From Chondrosia reniformis (Eukaryota; Porifera; Demospongiae; Chondrillida; Chondrillidae): a DNA stretch of 64,000 nt. This document shows, piece by piece, positions 48,401-58,140 of this stretch. Location of the stretch: assembly GCA_947172415.1 (NCBI GenBank), contig OX359190.1:9982001-10046000 (forward strand). Reading direction: 5' to 3'. How positions within the stretch are numbered: position 1 is the stretch's first letter; each line of letters begins with the position of its first letter. The translations under genes and the position numbers were made by a program. A model generated the notes under the pieces. The model saw nothing but the letters and a program-made list of their open reading frames with translations. It did not search any database and had not been told where the DNA came from.

Positions 48401-51400
48401 CTTCAAATTGAAGCGAGACCCTTCTTCCTTTAGAGCTTCTGGAGGCATAAACAGCATCGCTCCAGGCGCTGTAGTAGTCATGTATTCTCCAACAGCGTTG
48501 AGGAGTTTCGATTGGCCGAGATCAGTAATCTTTGCTGTTCCATCCTCAGTTATCAAGATATTTTTATCGTTCCCGTCACGATGCGCCACCTTCCTTTCGT
48601 GAAGAAACTTAAAACCAGATGCAATGTCCAAGCAAATGTCCAATTGCCTCTCTAAACTAAGTTGACCTTTATTTCGCTCTACATGTTCCCTCAAATTCTC
48701 TTTCAGCAGCTCAAGAACTAACATCGGCTCGCCCTTTCTGTTCTCAAAAGCGCCGTACGACTTGATGATGTTCGGATGCTCGTCGAGTTCGGACAGAATT
48801 TTGCATTCTCTCTTAAAGTCTTCCAACGGCTTCCCTTGAGCTATAGATTTATGGATCGTTTTAACAGCGACAGGGCAGCCGTTAAATGTTCCTTCGCAAA
48901 CAACTCCATACGCTCCACGTCCAATCTCACGATCAGTCAGTTTAAGATGACTGGGCTGTTTAGAAAGACGAGCAACTTCTACATAAGCTGCCATCGCGTA
49001 CGTAGAAATGGGACCTCATACGGTACAAATACTATTTGTTCTATGAATAAATGCAGTGTTTGACATTTATGAATCGCGAACATATTAGCCGAGAAGTAAC
49101 ATTGTTCGCATTTTTCGTTCTCATACGACTTTAGATCGGTCTGTATAATTATGGCACTCTCTGCATGCATCCTGCAGTACCTCTTTCCTTCAACAGGAAG
49201 CTGTCTGTTAATGTCATCGGAACTAAAGATTGGCTCCAAATACAACCATGACCTCTGACAAACTGACCTACGTACATTAAAAGTATCACATTTAATGTAC
49301 ATACTTATATTAGCTATCCAATAGCCATCACATTAAGTGACAGTACTTTGGATAAGAGTTCAAAAATTATCACAATGCAATGCAAGAGTGATGTACACAT
49401 GTAACATGAGGCATTAAAAAGTTGGAATGAGGCAGCTTCTCGTATGATAATTAGCATGTTCCACTGACCACTCCTCTATGACATCCTGGGTGACCCTGAG
49501 CTTGTTCTCCCAGGTTGTGATCCGTCCCTCAAAGGGCTTCTTGTAGGGACTGAAGGACATGGCCTGAGTCATCACAATGTGATCGTCCAGCTGTTGTGAC
49601 ATCTCCTCGCCTGGTGGAGCAGTATACAAGAGTATGCTAGATGAGTTTACTAGAATTTACTAGTGGCTAACCCGTTCTCATGATGAACGTGCCAGTTTCT
49701 TTGTAAGCCAGGATCTCCAGCTCCACTGGTTCCCATTCCGACTCCATCTTGTCCAATGCCTATCAAATAAACACTTTCTCATATTTGTACACACTACTCA
49801 ATACTAGCTACATCTATGTATGTGCGCATATACATAGATGTTAGGATAATGTACCTGTTCAATGCCATATTCCTTTCCAGCTATCTCTCCCACTTTAGCA
49901 ATCTCCTCTGAATGATTCTGCAAACCCATTTCCAAACATTTGGCAAAAGTTAAGTTCTGCTTGGGCTGAATTGTCATTCCAAGTTGTTCAGACAACTGAA
50001 ATGGAAGTTGGAATAGCCCCATAGCAAATGGCAAGAAAAAAAGAGATATTCAACTGTACAAAGATACTATAAGAGCTGATAAAAGAGGCATGGCTAGTGC
50101 AGCAGCAGATGAAGGTGTGGCAGAAGAATAGGGTGTGACTGATAGTAAAAGGGGTGTGGCTACACACCTGCTGCCAGTGTCTGTTTCTCATTCCCGGGTT
50201 CCTCAGTCCTTGTATGAGAGGAATGTAGGGCTTGAAGGCATCAATCTGGTCCTTGACCTCTTGAGAGGCCAGCTTCAGTGGCTCAATGTCTCTGAAGTGC
50301 TTGACACACTTGTGCATCGTCTTAAAGGAACCATTAACATTAGTACTGCAGCAAATAAGTACGTATATATGTATGTACATACATAATATACATGTACTAC
50401 ATACGTATCTACGTACATTCCTATTTATGTACATACGTACCTACATATCTACATATATTGATGCAACTGAAATCAGTCCCAACATGTACTATACTTACGC
50501 GAGTATTTCTGGGTCAATGTTAACAAGAGAGTCGTTCATCCAGCTCTCGTGCCACCTCATCCAATCTGCTGCTGTGTTCCAGAGGTTCTTGTACGGCTCA
50601 AAATCTCTGGTCAGTTTGCCTACCTTGTCATACTGGGTCACTGGCAGTCCAAACAACCTCTCTCGCTGATTGTACTTCTGAGCCAAGGTCTGACACTCCT
50701 TCAGGTCCTTGGTCACCCTGCGGACATCATTACGTATCTCTGGAGCCTTTGTGAGGTCCGTGTGGCCACTAAACCCAGCCACAATCATCTATGGGAATTA
50801 GGAGGGAACATCTCCATATATGGTCATTAGGGAGCATCTTATATGGTCATTAGAGAGTATCTCCTTATATGGTCATTAGGGAGTATCTCCTTATATGGTC
50901 ATTAGGGAGTATCTCCTTATATGGTCTAGGTGTCTCCAAACCTGAAGTGTGTCCAACTTTTCCTCCAATTGTGACTGATCATTGAGAAGGTTCTTCTGAA
51001 ACCTCTCCTCGTCCTGATCCATCTGAGCAGAAGCATTCTCAATGTGCTCATTCAGTCTGTGAGGCCAACTGAGAGTCGTCCACCTTCACACACACATGTA
51101 CGTATATGTACGTACATGTGTGAGTATGTATGTACACACGAAATGATATTTACATAAGTATTTCACACATTATGTATATGACATACGTACGTACATAGGT
51201 AGGTGGCCCTGGGTTTAGCTAAACTTGTTGCAAAGTAAGGTTGAGCATTCAACTTTAAAATCAGTAACTAGGTACATCTCAGTGTACAGTACCTGGCTTC
51301 AAAGTCCTCATTGGAGAGAGGATAGCAGTAGTCCTCCACCATGTCATAGTCACTCATAGCTCTCTGGATACGCTCCTGTGAACTGTGGACTGTCTCAGGA

Positions 51401-54400
51401 ATGGTCTTCATGTAGTCCCTCTGCTCAGTCAGGTCCTACACACATGTACGTACGTATGCATGTACATGTTTATGTACGTACGTATGTAGAAATGTGCAAC
51501 AGGTAAGGGAATTCCCCTGAAGGTCCCCCCAAGCCACATATTTTGATGTTACGTACATACGTATGTGACAAGTATTATGTGTATTATGATATGTACATAC
51601 TTCAATTGCATTTGGTCTTTCAAACAGTCTCTTTGAGATCTTGTTAAACTGTTCACAAATGTCATCTGTCTCCTTCTTCAAGTTCTGCACCATAAAGTCC
51701 AACAGAGCATTGGCCAGCTCCTACACACACACACAGGTAGACGGACCAATGAGACTCTCCAACCTGTTCAGGTGGCACGACACACACAACTACTGATGAG
51801 GCTCACCTTGCACTTCTTTCCCAGCTGCGTCCTCAGACTGTCCACCATTACGTAGAAAGGACCGATCACAATGCTCTGCGGGAAGGAGCTCTCAATGTCC
51901 GACTTCTCCTTTAGAAACCTGTCAATCTCAGCCTTCACCTGCTGAGTTGTTTTCTCCTCCGAGGCAAAGGATCTGCAATGCAATAGAAAGCAACTCACAT
52001 TTATACTTTTAATAGTGTTTCTACTTATATTGGTTGCATAACTCTACGCATAATAAATGTTTTTGTGGCATTTAATAACAAATAGCTATTTTGTATTTTT
52101 CCATGTTCTACTCAACTCCACTCTTTTCATCACTAGTCTTAGATGGACATTCCTCACTTATTGTATAAAAACTCTTACATTAAACATTTATATATGCATG
52201 TACACATAACATGTGTATAATTTGTATACTCACTGCAGGTACTCAGCCACTGTCATGTTGGCCAGTTCAATGTACTGTACAAACTGTCTGGAGTACGCTA
52301 GCAAGGGCACCAGAGCCTCCGATATGTACATGACTATCTTGTCCCTGAGGCTGCAGACACTCGGCTCCTTTGACCCGACAGACTCCAACAGCTCTGGAAC
52401 TTTGGGCCAAAACAACTTGTCCACTATCATCTACGTACAGTACAAGTGAACAGGAAATGTAAAGGAGACAGTCGCCTGACAGGATTATATACATACGTAA
52501 AAATGTGCACAATTGTCATTACACTGACTCCATGATATTAAAATACATAAATTGAAAGTTTGGGAGCATGGTAGCTCGTTTTACACTCTACCTAGTCCAT
52601 CCAATATTCATCTCTTGTGTCCATCTTTTCTATACTCACCCTCTCCCACCTCCTTATACTCACCCTCTCCCACCTCCTATACTCACCCTCTCCCGCCTCC
52701 CTATACTCACCCTCTCCTGCCTCCCTATACTCACCCTCTCCCACCTCCCTATACTCACCCTCTCCCGCCTCCCTATACTCACCCTCTCCCACCTCCCTAT
52801 ACTCACCCTCTCCCGCCTCCCTATACTCACCCTCTCCCACCTCCCTATACTCACCCTCTCCCACCTCCCTATACTCACCCTCTCCCACCTCCCTATACTC
52901 ACCCTCTCCCACCTCCCTATACTCACCCTCTCCCACCTCCCTATACTCACCCTCTCCCACCTCCCTATACTCACCCTCTCCCACCTCCCTATACTCACCC
53001 TCTCCCACCTCCCTATACTCACCCTCCCCCACCTCCCTATACTCACCCTCTCCCACCTCCCTATACTCACCCTCTCCCACCTCCCTATACTCACCCTCTC
53101 CCACCTCCCTATACTCACCCTCTCCAGTCTGGGGACCTTTTGAGTGACTTGAATGCCCTTATCAAACACCCTGACCAACATCACTTGGAACGTGAGGAGG
53201 TCAGCGTTGTAGTGTACTCCTTCTCCATCAATCAGCAGTTCTAGAGAGAAGAGGGGTCCGGCCTTTGGTCTAAAGGAGGAACAAGATGAGGTACATTCTC
53301 TGAAGTGAGAGCTCTCTGGAGCTGAGCAGCAGCAGGACAGTCAGATCATCCTTACTTGAATGGGCTGTGTACAATTGTACCTTGCCAGGTGTAGTCATCT
53401 GGAACATTGTGACACTCCACACAAGCGTCCTCCACCATCAGATAGAATGCCTTCAAACTGTTCTCAATCAGTGTCCTCATGGCATCCTACGTACAGAGAG
53501 ACATGAACGATGGAGCTAACATGACATTGGAGCAGAATAAATGATATATAACCTTAAATATGGCTGACAACTAAGTGACACTTGTATTAGGACCACATAT
53601 GTACTATTTTAACTGCCTACATATTGTTTCCTCAGAACCAACTACATTTGGAAAGACAGCTAATCAAACTACTATACCAGAGGAAATCCTTACATGTAAT
53701 ATAGTTAAAATGTTTCATTTAAATTTATCTAAATATCCATGTACACTTGTATTAGGACCACATATGTACACACGTATGTTGTAGTTGTGTTCCACTCACC
53801 TGCATGGCGTATCTGACCAGTTCCATGAGTCTCCTCAACTTGGAGCAGAGGTAGACGTCCCAGCTGTTCTCTGCTATACTGAACCATCCCTTGTTCACGT
53901 CAATGAGACTGGACCAGATGAGGTGCTTCAGCTGAGGGATCCACTTTCCCTCCAGATAGGCCTGAACCTTCAGTTATAGGGAACAGCAGTATGCAGTATG
54001 GAACAGCTTATATACTTACCTATGCATACAGTAGTACTGACCTTAGCCCTTATATCTATGACATACATACATAGGTGTACAGATCTATCTATTACGTATG
54101 TCTACATACCTGATTGGAGGCTTGTAGTTGTGATAACTCAAAATCTTCAATTTTGAGAGGTTTCCCAACTTTAGTGTGAAAGAGACTCAGTTCAGTCACT
54201 TCACTGCACTCTGACCTCACGTGCACCACAACCTGAAGCACACAGAATATACGTACATATCATAACTACCTTTAGCTTAAATACGTATATTCCATTTGCA
54301 CATGTACACACATAAATACGTACATATCAATATGTGACATGTTTAAACACTTGTTAATGTACATAGTACGTATATAGTTAGGTGGGTAGTGTCATATGTA

Positions 54401-57400
54401 CATATATTGTTATAAATAAGACAAATGAAATAAATACCCACGTATATACAACATCAGTACCTTAATGGCTTCCTCGCTTGTGAAAAGAGTCAGAAACTGA
54501 AACTTGTCCCTAACATTTTGGAATGGGAATGGGGGCACATCGGAACACATTCCAGTCAGAGGAACAGGCTCGGGTTGCTTAACTGGAACTGAAACATATG
54601 AAAAGGTTTTGGAATCAGAATTAACAGTTTTATCAAATATCATTCTATTTTGTGTTCTCTTGTATTCCAACTGAATCTCCTTCGCCAACCTCTCAGAAAC
54701 TTTGGAAACACTACATATATGAATAAAGCATCTCAATACATCTCAATATATGAATAGGCTGTGTGTATGTACCTTTCTGTCTTGAGGATGGGAAGTGACT
54801 TTGCCAAGTCTTGTATCCTCTGCAACTCTTCAAAGTCCATCTCTCCAGCACCTTCCACAGGCATACAGTCAACATACAAGTTGTACCTTCACACACAAAA
54901 GGCCAGACCACATGTAGCAGGCACATCTCTACCAACACCTGCGGGATTGCGAAAGTGTGTTGTACTGACTGACCTGAGATGAGATTCGACCTCCTTCCTC
55001 AACTGGTAGGCATCCGACACTCGCTGGGCAAACACTGCTGGATCCTCAGCCGCAAACGCGAGGTGGATCCGAGGTACCCAGTACTGGAGGTCGTCTTCTG
55101 TGTCGTAGGCAGTGAAGAACCTTACCTTCTTCTTCTTCTTCTGTGTCCTCTCCTCTCCTTCCTTGCTCTCTGGAGGTTGAGGAGATCCAGTGTCACTACT
55201 GACTGGACCAGCAGACATCTTTTGTTCACTGTCAGACCCTTAAACACACACAGATAGCGATCACATGACATATTTGTATGATGTGATAGGCAAAATAACC
55301 ACAGTTATTTGGAATATGGTTTTATAGATAGTTTATAATGAGAACTTGTTGTGTCACTGTAATATGGATAATATTCCCAAAGATCAATTGTTCAAAACTT
55401 GCTGCTCACTTCTGATGCTCTGCTAAATGATATCAGAATCTAGTTACGTAGAGTATGTACCTGACGGTGAGGTGGATCTGCTTGAGGTCTGCTCCTCTTG
55501 ATTGCTGTCTCCCCTCTCCCTCTCGCTGGAGAGGCTGTGATGTGAGTCTCCCTACAGGACACAGCAGACACATGACAGGAGGAGAGATAGGTCACTAAAA
55601 TGGCTGATCAAGTACCGCTTCAATCTCCTTGGGGGAACTCCCTCTCTCTTCCCTTGGAGGAGAGGCTGGCTCCTCCTTGCTGTCCTCTTTAGCCTGCTCA
55701 GCTTTCCTCTCTGCTTTCAGCTCAACTAGTCTAGTAGGAACTGGGAGGAGAACAAGATGAGAGGAGAACAAGATGGGAGGAGGAGAACAAGGTGGGGGGA
55801 GAACAAGATGGGAGGAGAACAAGATGGGAGGAGAACAAGATGGGAGGAGAACAAGATGGGAGGAGAACAAGATGGGAGGAGAACAAGATGGGAGGAGAAC
55901 AAGATGGCAGTACCAACACAATCAGATGAGATGCACAACTATTTTCATACTAAACTTTTTAAACATTCAAACAGTTGGAAATAGATAATTATACATATAC
56001 GTAGTTGGATTATGCGTAGCTACTATCCAAAAGTAATTTAACTCTTTCAAATCTAAAAAGATAGTGAATCTTGAATGAGTTCTATAAGATATTGTGAGTG
56101 ATCAGCAAGAGCTACTGTATCTCTGCTCACCGACTATTCTCTGCACGAGGTACCTCTTGGTCTGAGGGCTGTACTCTAGCACTCCTACATCCGTCCACTC
56201 GTGACACAACACCTTTGGAGCATGGGGTGGGGGGTCGCTGTCACTAGACACCTTGTAGCGACCTTTATAGAGCAACAGAGTACAGCACAGGGAATAGCAC
56301 ATCACAGTATGGATCAGCATATGGATGTATTATATACATTTTTCTACCTACATACATACATACATACATACCTACGTACGTACGTACATAGGTATGTGTG
56401 CATATGAAAATGTAGGTTATGTACTGTACTGTATGTACAAATATATGTATGTAGCTATCTGATCAAAAGTGTGGTGTATGCATGTCAACTGACGTCCAGC
56501 TCTTGATGTTCTGAAGGACGGTGGAGGAGCGCCGGCTGGAGGGAGAGGAGACTTTGTGTCTCCTGCTGCAGCCTCTCCCACAAGTGAAGCAAGAGAAGGG
56601 AGAAGTGCTTTGGCTGGAACAAGCTTCCTTATCTCCTTCCCTCCCTCCTCCTCGTAGCCAAGGGCTATCCACTCCTCTGGAAGATGCTGGTCATACTCAC
56701 TGTCATCAAATATCTCAAGTGGCAGAAATGGGGGGAATTCTAGAGCTGGACCTGCGTAATCATATCATACGTACATACAGACTTATGACTTAGTGCAAGA
56801 CTGAATACACCACCATCACTATTATAATTGCACACTTACGAAGTGTCTTGCTAGATCCAGAGTCAACAGATTTACTAAGAGATCCCTTCTTCTTTGGAAT
56901 AATGTGCTGTGTGTTCACAGAATGAGAAGAGAGAATGTCTTCCAAATCCTTCTGAGCAAAGTCTCTCTTTCGACTGAACACAGAGTGAGCAGAAGAGATA
57001 AGATATGAATCACTCTTTACCACTCCTCGTCTATCAATGCTCACCGTTCTATCTCCAGTAACCTGGGAGTGACTCCCGTCTGTGTTTGGAAGGAGACTTG
57101 GACTTTGGGGTCCCACGACCTCTTTGAAAAGTCCTTTACACACAAAATAAGAGTTTTTAAAAACAAGTACGTATATTATACAAATACAATACCTGCATGT
57201 ATGCATGCGTTACCTCAGAAGTCAACAGTTGAGTCGTCGGTCCATGGAGTTGAGCTTGAAGAATGTCGATAAAGTTTTCTGGAGTTCTAAACTGAGTCAC
57301 TGAAGAGATAATACAAGCAATGACGTCACGCTAAACATCGTGGACTTCAAGTAACAACTCTTACCAGGCGGAACGTGCGCTGGCTTCTTAGTCTTCAGAA

Positions 57401-57645
57401 CCGTGTTCTGTACCACATCTGGTCCTTCCAGCGGATCCTTGATGTGGCAGGGAACATGGTAGGAGTGCGATTGGACGTGTATACACATGTTTACAACTCA
57501 CCAAGATGCTCTCTTTAGCGCCGGGGTTCGCTATTTCTGAATAAAACCCTCTTTGACCAACAGATAGTCTGTTTTGGGGTTTCCCTCTCGACTTAAGGAC
57601 CTCGCGAAGTCGATAATCTTTCCTAGTTCCGGGTCGTGAAGCCAT
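27471..57645 (-). CDS. DNAH1: Axonemal dynein heavy chain 1 (inner-arm dynein motor), complete many-exon gene
   Basis: About 30 kb of minus-strand exons spell a full DNAH1-type heavy chain, the ATP-driven microtubule motor of the inner dynein arms in cilia and flagella. Diagnostic stretches in order are [11 protein letters not shown] (N-terminus), [57 protein letters not shown] (AAA1), GPTMSAKTK (AAA2), [15 protein letters not shown] (AAA3), [17 protein letters not shown] (AAA4), the microtubule-binding domain ([16 protein letters not shown]) and the C-terminal [10 protein letters not shown] stop. These match vertebrate DNAH1 as I remember it over nearly every exon. The start is ATG 57645 (MASRPGTRK); an in-frame upstream ATG at 57693 is possible. 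The last exon is 27592-27471. Introns are short but rich in minisatellites, and one contains a complete kinase gene. Not every exon boundary was fixed. Confidence 0.92.
28720..29340. repeat. 89-bp tandem repeat (7 units) carrying a DNAH1 exon end and its splice donor
   Basis: Seven near-identical 89-bp units start about 28758, 28847, 28936, 29025, 29114, 29203 and 29292. Each unit contains the last roughly 58 bp of the exon ending [11 protein letters not shown], the GTGTGC donor and the start of the intron. Copies A and B at 6.0 and 12.55 kb have one unit only, so the expansion came after the duplication. Confidence 0.95.
30060..30286. repeat. GGGAGA purine microsatellite in a DNAH1 intron
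   Basis: About 225 bp of GGGAGA with GGGGAGA variants. GGG runs spaced by AGA fit a G-quadruplex pattern on the plus (non-template) strand's complement of the transcript. Confidence 0.95.
31180..34910 (-). other. DNAH1: DNAH1 exon block: AAA5 and AAA6
   Basis: AAA5 exons include [20 protein letters not shown] and [11 protein letters not shown] (34.3-34.5 kb) and [20 protein letters not shown] (33.6-33.7 kb). AAA6 exons include [19 protein letters not shown] and [20 protein letters not shown] (32.75-33.09 kb), then exons at 32.09-32.2, 31.97-32.05, 31.75-31.84, 31.5-31.66 and 31.2-31.48 kb. Confidence 0.8.
32235..32725. repeat. 28-bp minisatellite, about 17 units, DNAH1 intron
   Basis: The unit contains GCCTGGCCTATACAGGTGG followed by CCATAGAAT, with single-base variants. 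It lies in the intron after the exon ending [10 protein letters not shown]. Confidence 0.95.
35428..35575. repeat. 15- to 26-bp minisatellite, DNAH1 intron
   Basis: Repeats of ATGGTTTGATGGGAG and ATGGCTTGATGGGAG, about nine units, directly after the donor of the exon ending KAVAPKR. Confidence 0.9.
36177..36320. repeat. 21- to 22-bp minisatellite, DNAH1 intron
   Basis: Units of GTGGGGCAGAGGTGAGATGA, about six copies, just upstream (in gene orientation) of the acceptor at about 36170. Confidence 0.9.
37360..37472. repeat. 28-bp tandem repeat (4 units) of a DNAH1 exon end with its donor
   Basis: Each unit carries the exon end encoding HMVICM and the following GTACATGT donor. The unit next to the exon body is the real one and three more follow in the intron. 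Because 28 is not a multiple of three, distal donors would shift the frame. Confidence 0.85.
37960..38055. repeat. 26-bp minisatellite, 4 units, DNAH1 intron
   Basis: Four near-perfect units with the core CCCCTAATTACTGAGTCTA. Confidence 0.95.
39200..40790 (-). other. DNAH1: DNAH1 exon block: AAA3 (regulatory ATPase)
   Basis: Walker A is [15 protein letters not shown] (about 40515-40560) and Walker B is [10 protein letters not shown] (about 40075-40105). Also present are [19 protein letters not shown] and [16 protein letters not shown]. All key residues are intact. Confidence 0.9.
40870..43110 (-). other. DNAH1: DNAH1 exon block: AAA2 with altered Walker A
   Basis: The P-loop at about 42945-42975 reads GPTMSAKT where vertebrate DNAH1, from memory, has GPTGSGKS, so the glycine before the lysine is alanine. 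Flanking sequence is well conserved (HGLMLVGPT before it, [20 protein letters not shown] after). The sensor region [18 protein letters not shown] is at 42.2 kb. AAA2 is generally a structural nucleotide site. Confidence 0.85.
42455..42700. repeat. Pyrimidine-rich minisatellite, DNAH1 intron
   Basis: Units of about 18-19 bp (TATCTCCCTCTCTCTTCCC), roughly 13 copies, starting just after the donor of the exon ending LMTHEW. Confidence 0.9.
43327..44870 (-). other. DNAH1: DNAH1 exon block: AAA1 (main ATPase site)
   Basis: The Walker A motif [10 protein letters not shown] lies near 44660-44695 and the Walker B motif [10 protein letters not shown] near 44460-44490. Both are intact, so the principal ATP-hydrolysis site is expected to work. 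The upstream sequence [20 protein letters not shown] is the classic dynein entry into AAA1. The block ends at [16 protein letters not shown] (43.33 kb). Confidence 0.9.
45535..45840. repeat. 24-bp minisatellite, about 12 units, DNAH1 intron
   Basis: Units with the core GAGGAGAGGGGAGGGTGTAA. In gene orientation this is a long pyrimidine tract ending at the acceptor of the exon [12 protein letters not shown]. Confidence 0.95.
46575..47450. repeat. Long 21- to 28-bp minisatellite, about 34 units, DNAH1 intron
   Basis: Units contain GATACAGGACAAGACAAGAG with variable GAGAGATAGT spacers, filling almost the whole intron between exons at 47.6 and 46.56 kb. Long open frames on both strands are an artefact of the repeat. 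Confidence 0.95.
47682..47861. mobile_element. 180-bp Tc1/mariner-type MITE
   Basis: Near-perfect terminal inverted repeats of about 45 bp start CAGTACTTTTTGGG and end CCCAAAAAGTACTG, flanked by TA on both sides (47680-47681 and 47862-47863). A TA duplication and CAGT ends are typical of Tc1/mariner derivatives. It lies in a DNAH1 intron beside the nested kinase gene and has no coding capacity. Confidence 0.85.
48056..48994 (-). CDS. Intronless protein kinase with C-terminal partial ubiquitin, nested in a DNAH1 intron
   Basis: This is a 312-residue single-exon frame starting [10 protein letters not shown]. Kinase motifs are [28 protein letters not shown] in place of DFG (ITDLGQSK) and MPPEAL in place of APE. 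The catalytic His-Arg-Asp, the metal-binding Asn and the DxG Asp are present, so activity is possible. The last roughly 35 residues ([20 protein letters not shown]...) match the C-terminal half of ubiquitin from Gln-Gln-x-Leu-Ile onward. They are especially close to the units at 58.1-59.3 kb, also at the DNA level. The tail has no Gly-Gly. It sits in the DNAH1 intron between exons at about 49.19 and 47.62 kb, same strand. Lack of introns suggests retroposition or capture of a fused single exon. Confidence 0.85.
   Translation of the reverse strand: MAAYVEVARLSKQPSHLKLTDREIGRGAYGVVCEGTFNGCPVAVKTIHKSIAQGKPLEDFKRECKILSELDEHPNIIKSYGAFENRKGEPMLVLELLKENLREHVERNKGQLSLERQLDICLDIASGFKFLHERKVAHRDGNDKNILITEDGTAKITDLGQSKLLNAVGEYMTTTAPGAMLFMPPEALKEEGSRFNLKVDVFSVGVLMLEVATQCFPSVNVVGIGTVPEVTRRKGDLQKLPDNHPLESLIIWCLKDDYSCRPEMSAVYESIHRLTQQDLIYTVKQLEESRTLSNYNSQNESLFILRKACAIL
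52628..53127. repeat. 24-bp minisatellite repeating a 5' splice site (21 donor sites), DNAH1
   Basis: On the minus strand the exon ends RLER and is followed at once by GTGAGTATAGGGAGGTGGGA units of 24 bp. Each unit ends GAGAGG before the next GTGAGTAT, so every unit carries the same strong donor. The frame stays open through the whole array, each unit adding VSIGRWER. Counting the plus-strand core ACTCACC gives 21 sites. Confidence 0.95.
53130..57645 (-). other. DNAH1: DNAH1 exon block: N-terminal tail
   Basis: Exons here encode the tail that assembles the arm and binds light and intermediate chains. The first exon is 57645-57502. An exon at about 57299-57212 reads [20 protein letters not shown]. 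Further exons lie near 56.15-56.27 kb ([20 protein letters not shown]), 54.98-55.2 kb (lysine-rich [20 protein letters not shown]), 54.45-54.72 kb ([20 protein letters not shown]) and 53.13-53.27 kb ([17 protein letters not shown]). The segment near 55.6-55.73 kb is low-complexity and charged ([12 protein letters not shown]). Confidence 0.8.
55745..55912. repeat. 16-bp minisatellite, about 10 units, DNAH1 intron
   Basis: Units of GGAGAACAAGATGGGA. In gene orientation it forms a pyrimidine-rich stretch ending at the acceptor before [12 protein letters not shown]. Confidence 0.95.
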
Positions 57646-57680
57646 TTCATATTTTTCGGTCGGCCATTTTGGTAACCATG

Positions 57681-58090
57681 ACGACCTATACATGAAACTT
57701 CTTCGATCTATTACGTATGTATTTCAGAAATTCGAATTCTCATGCAGGCTTTGCATGTGTAATTCCAGCATGTGTAATTTTGGTCCCCATGACGACCTAT
57801 ACATGAAACTTCTTCGATCTATTATGTATGTCAGAAATTCGAATTCTCATGCAGGCTTTGCATGTGTAATTCCAGCATGTGTAATTTTGGTCCCCATGAC
57901 GACCTATACATGAAACTTCTTCGATCTATTATGTATGTCAGAAATTCGAATTCTCATGCAGGCTTTGCATGTGTAATTCCAGCATGTGTAATTTTGGTCC
58001 CCATGACGACCTATACATGAAACTTCTTCGATCTATTATGTATTTCAAAAATTCGAATTCTCATGCAGGCTTTGCATGTGTAATTCCAGC
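57681..58090. repeat. 107- to 111-bp tandem repeat (about 4 units) in the DNAH1 upstream region
   Basis: Units start about 57681, 57792, 57899 and 58006 and share ACGACCTATACATGAAACTT and a GAATTCGAATT-like palindrome. The first unit overlaps the presumed DNAH1 5' UTR. The array fills the space between DNAH1 and the ubiquitin-like gene. Confidence 0.9.
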
Positions 58091-58140
58091 TACTACTGTT
58101 TCAAATTGAAAGGAATGATTTGGCAAGAGCTTGTGTTGCC

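Larger units (their letters stand above)
44960..52440 (-). other. DNAH1: DNAH1 exon block: linker region before AAA1
   Basis: Exons encode the linker that swings during the power stroke. They include [18 protein letters not shown] (52.3 kb), [18 protein letters not shown] (51.85 kb), [18 protein letters not shown] (50.65 kb), [20 protein letters not shown] (50.18 kb), [20 protein letters not shown] (49.57 kb), [15 protein letters not shown] (49.2 kb), [19 protein letters not shown] (46.47 kb) and VNDF-type [13 protein letters not shown] (45.0 kb). Confidence 0.85.

Noticed and set aside
52552-53147. Proline/tyrosine-rich plus-strand frames (THPLPPPY repeats)
   Set aside because: They lie on the wrong strand of the 24-bp donor repeat inside DNAH1. 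A repeat with no internal stop is open in several frames.
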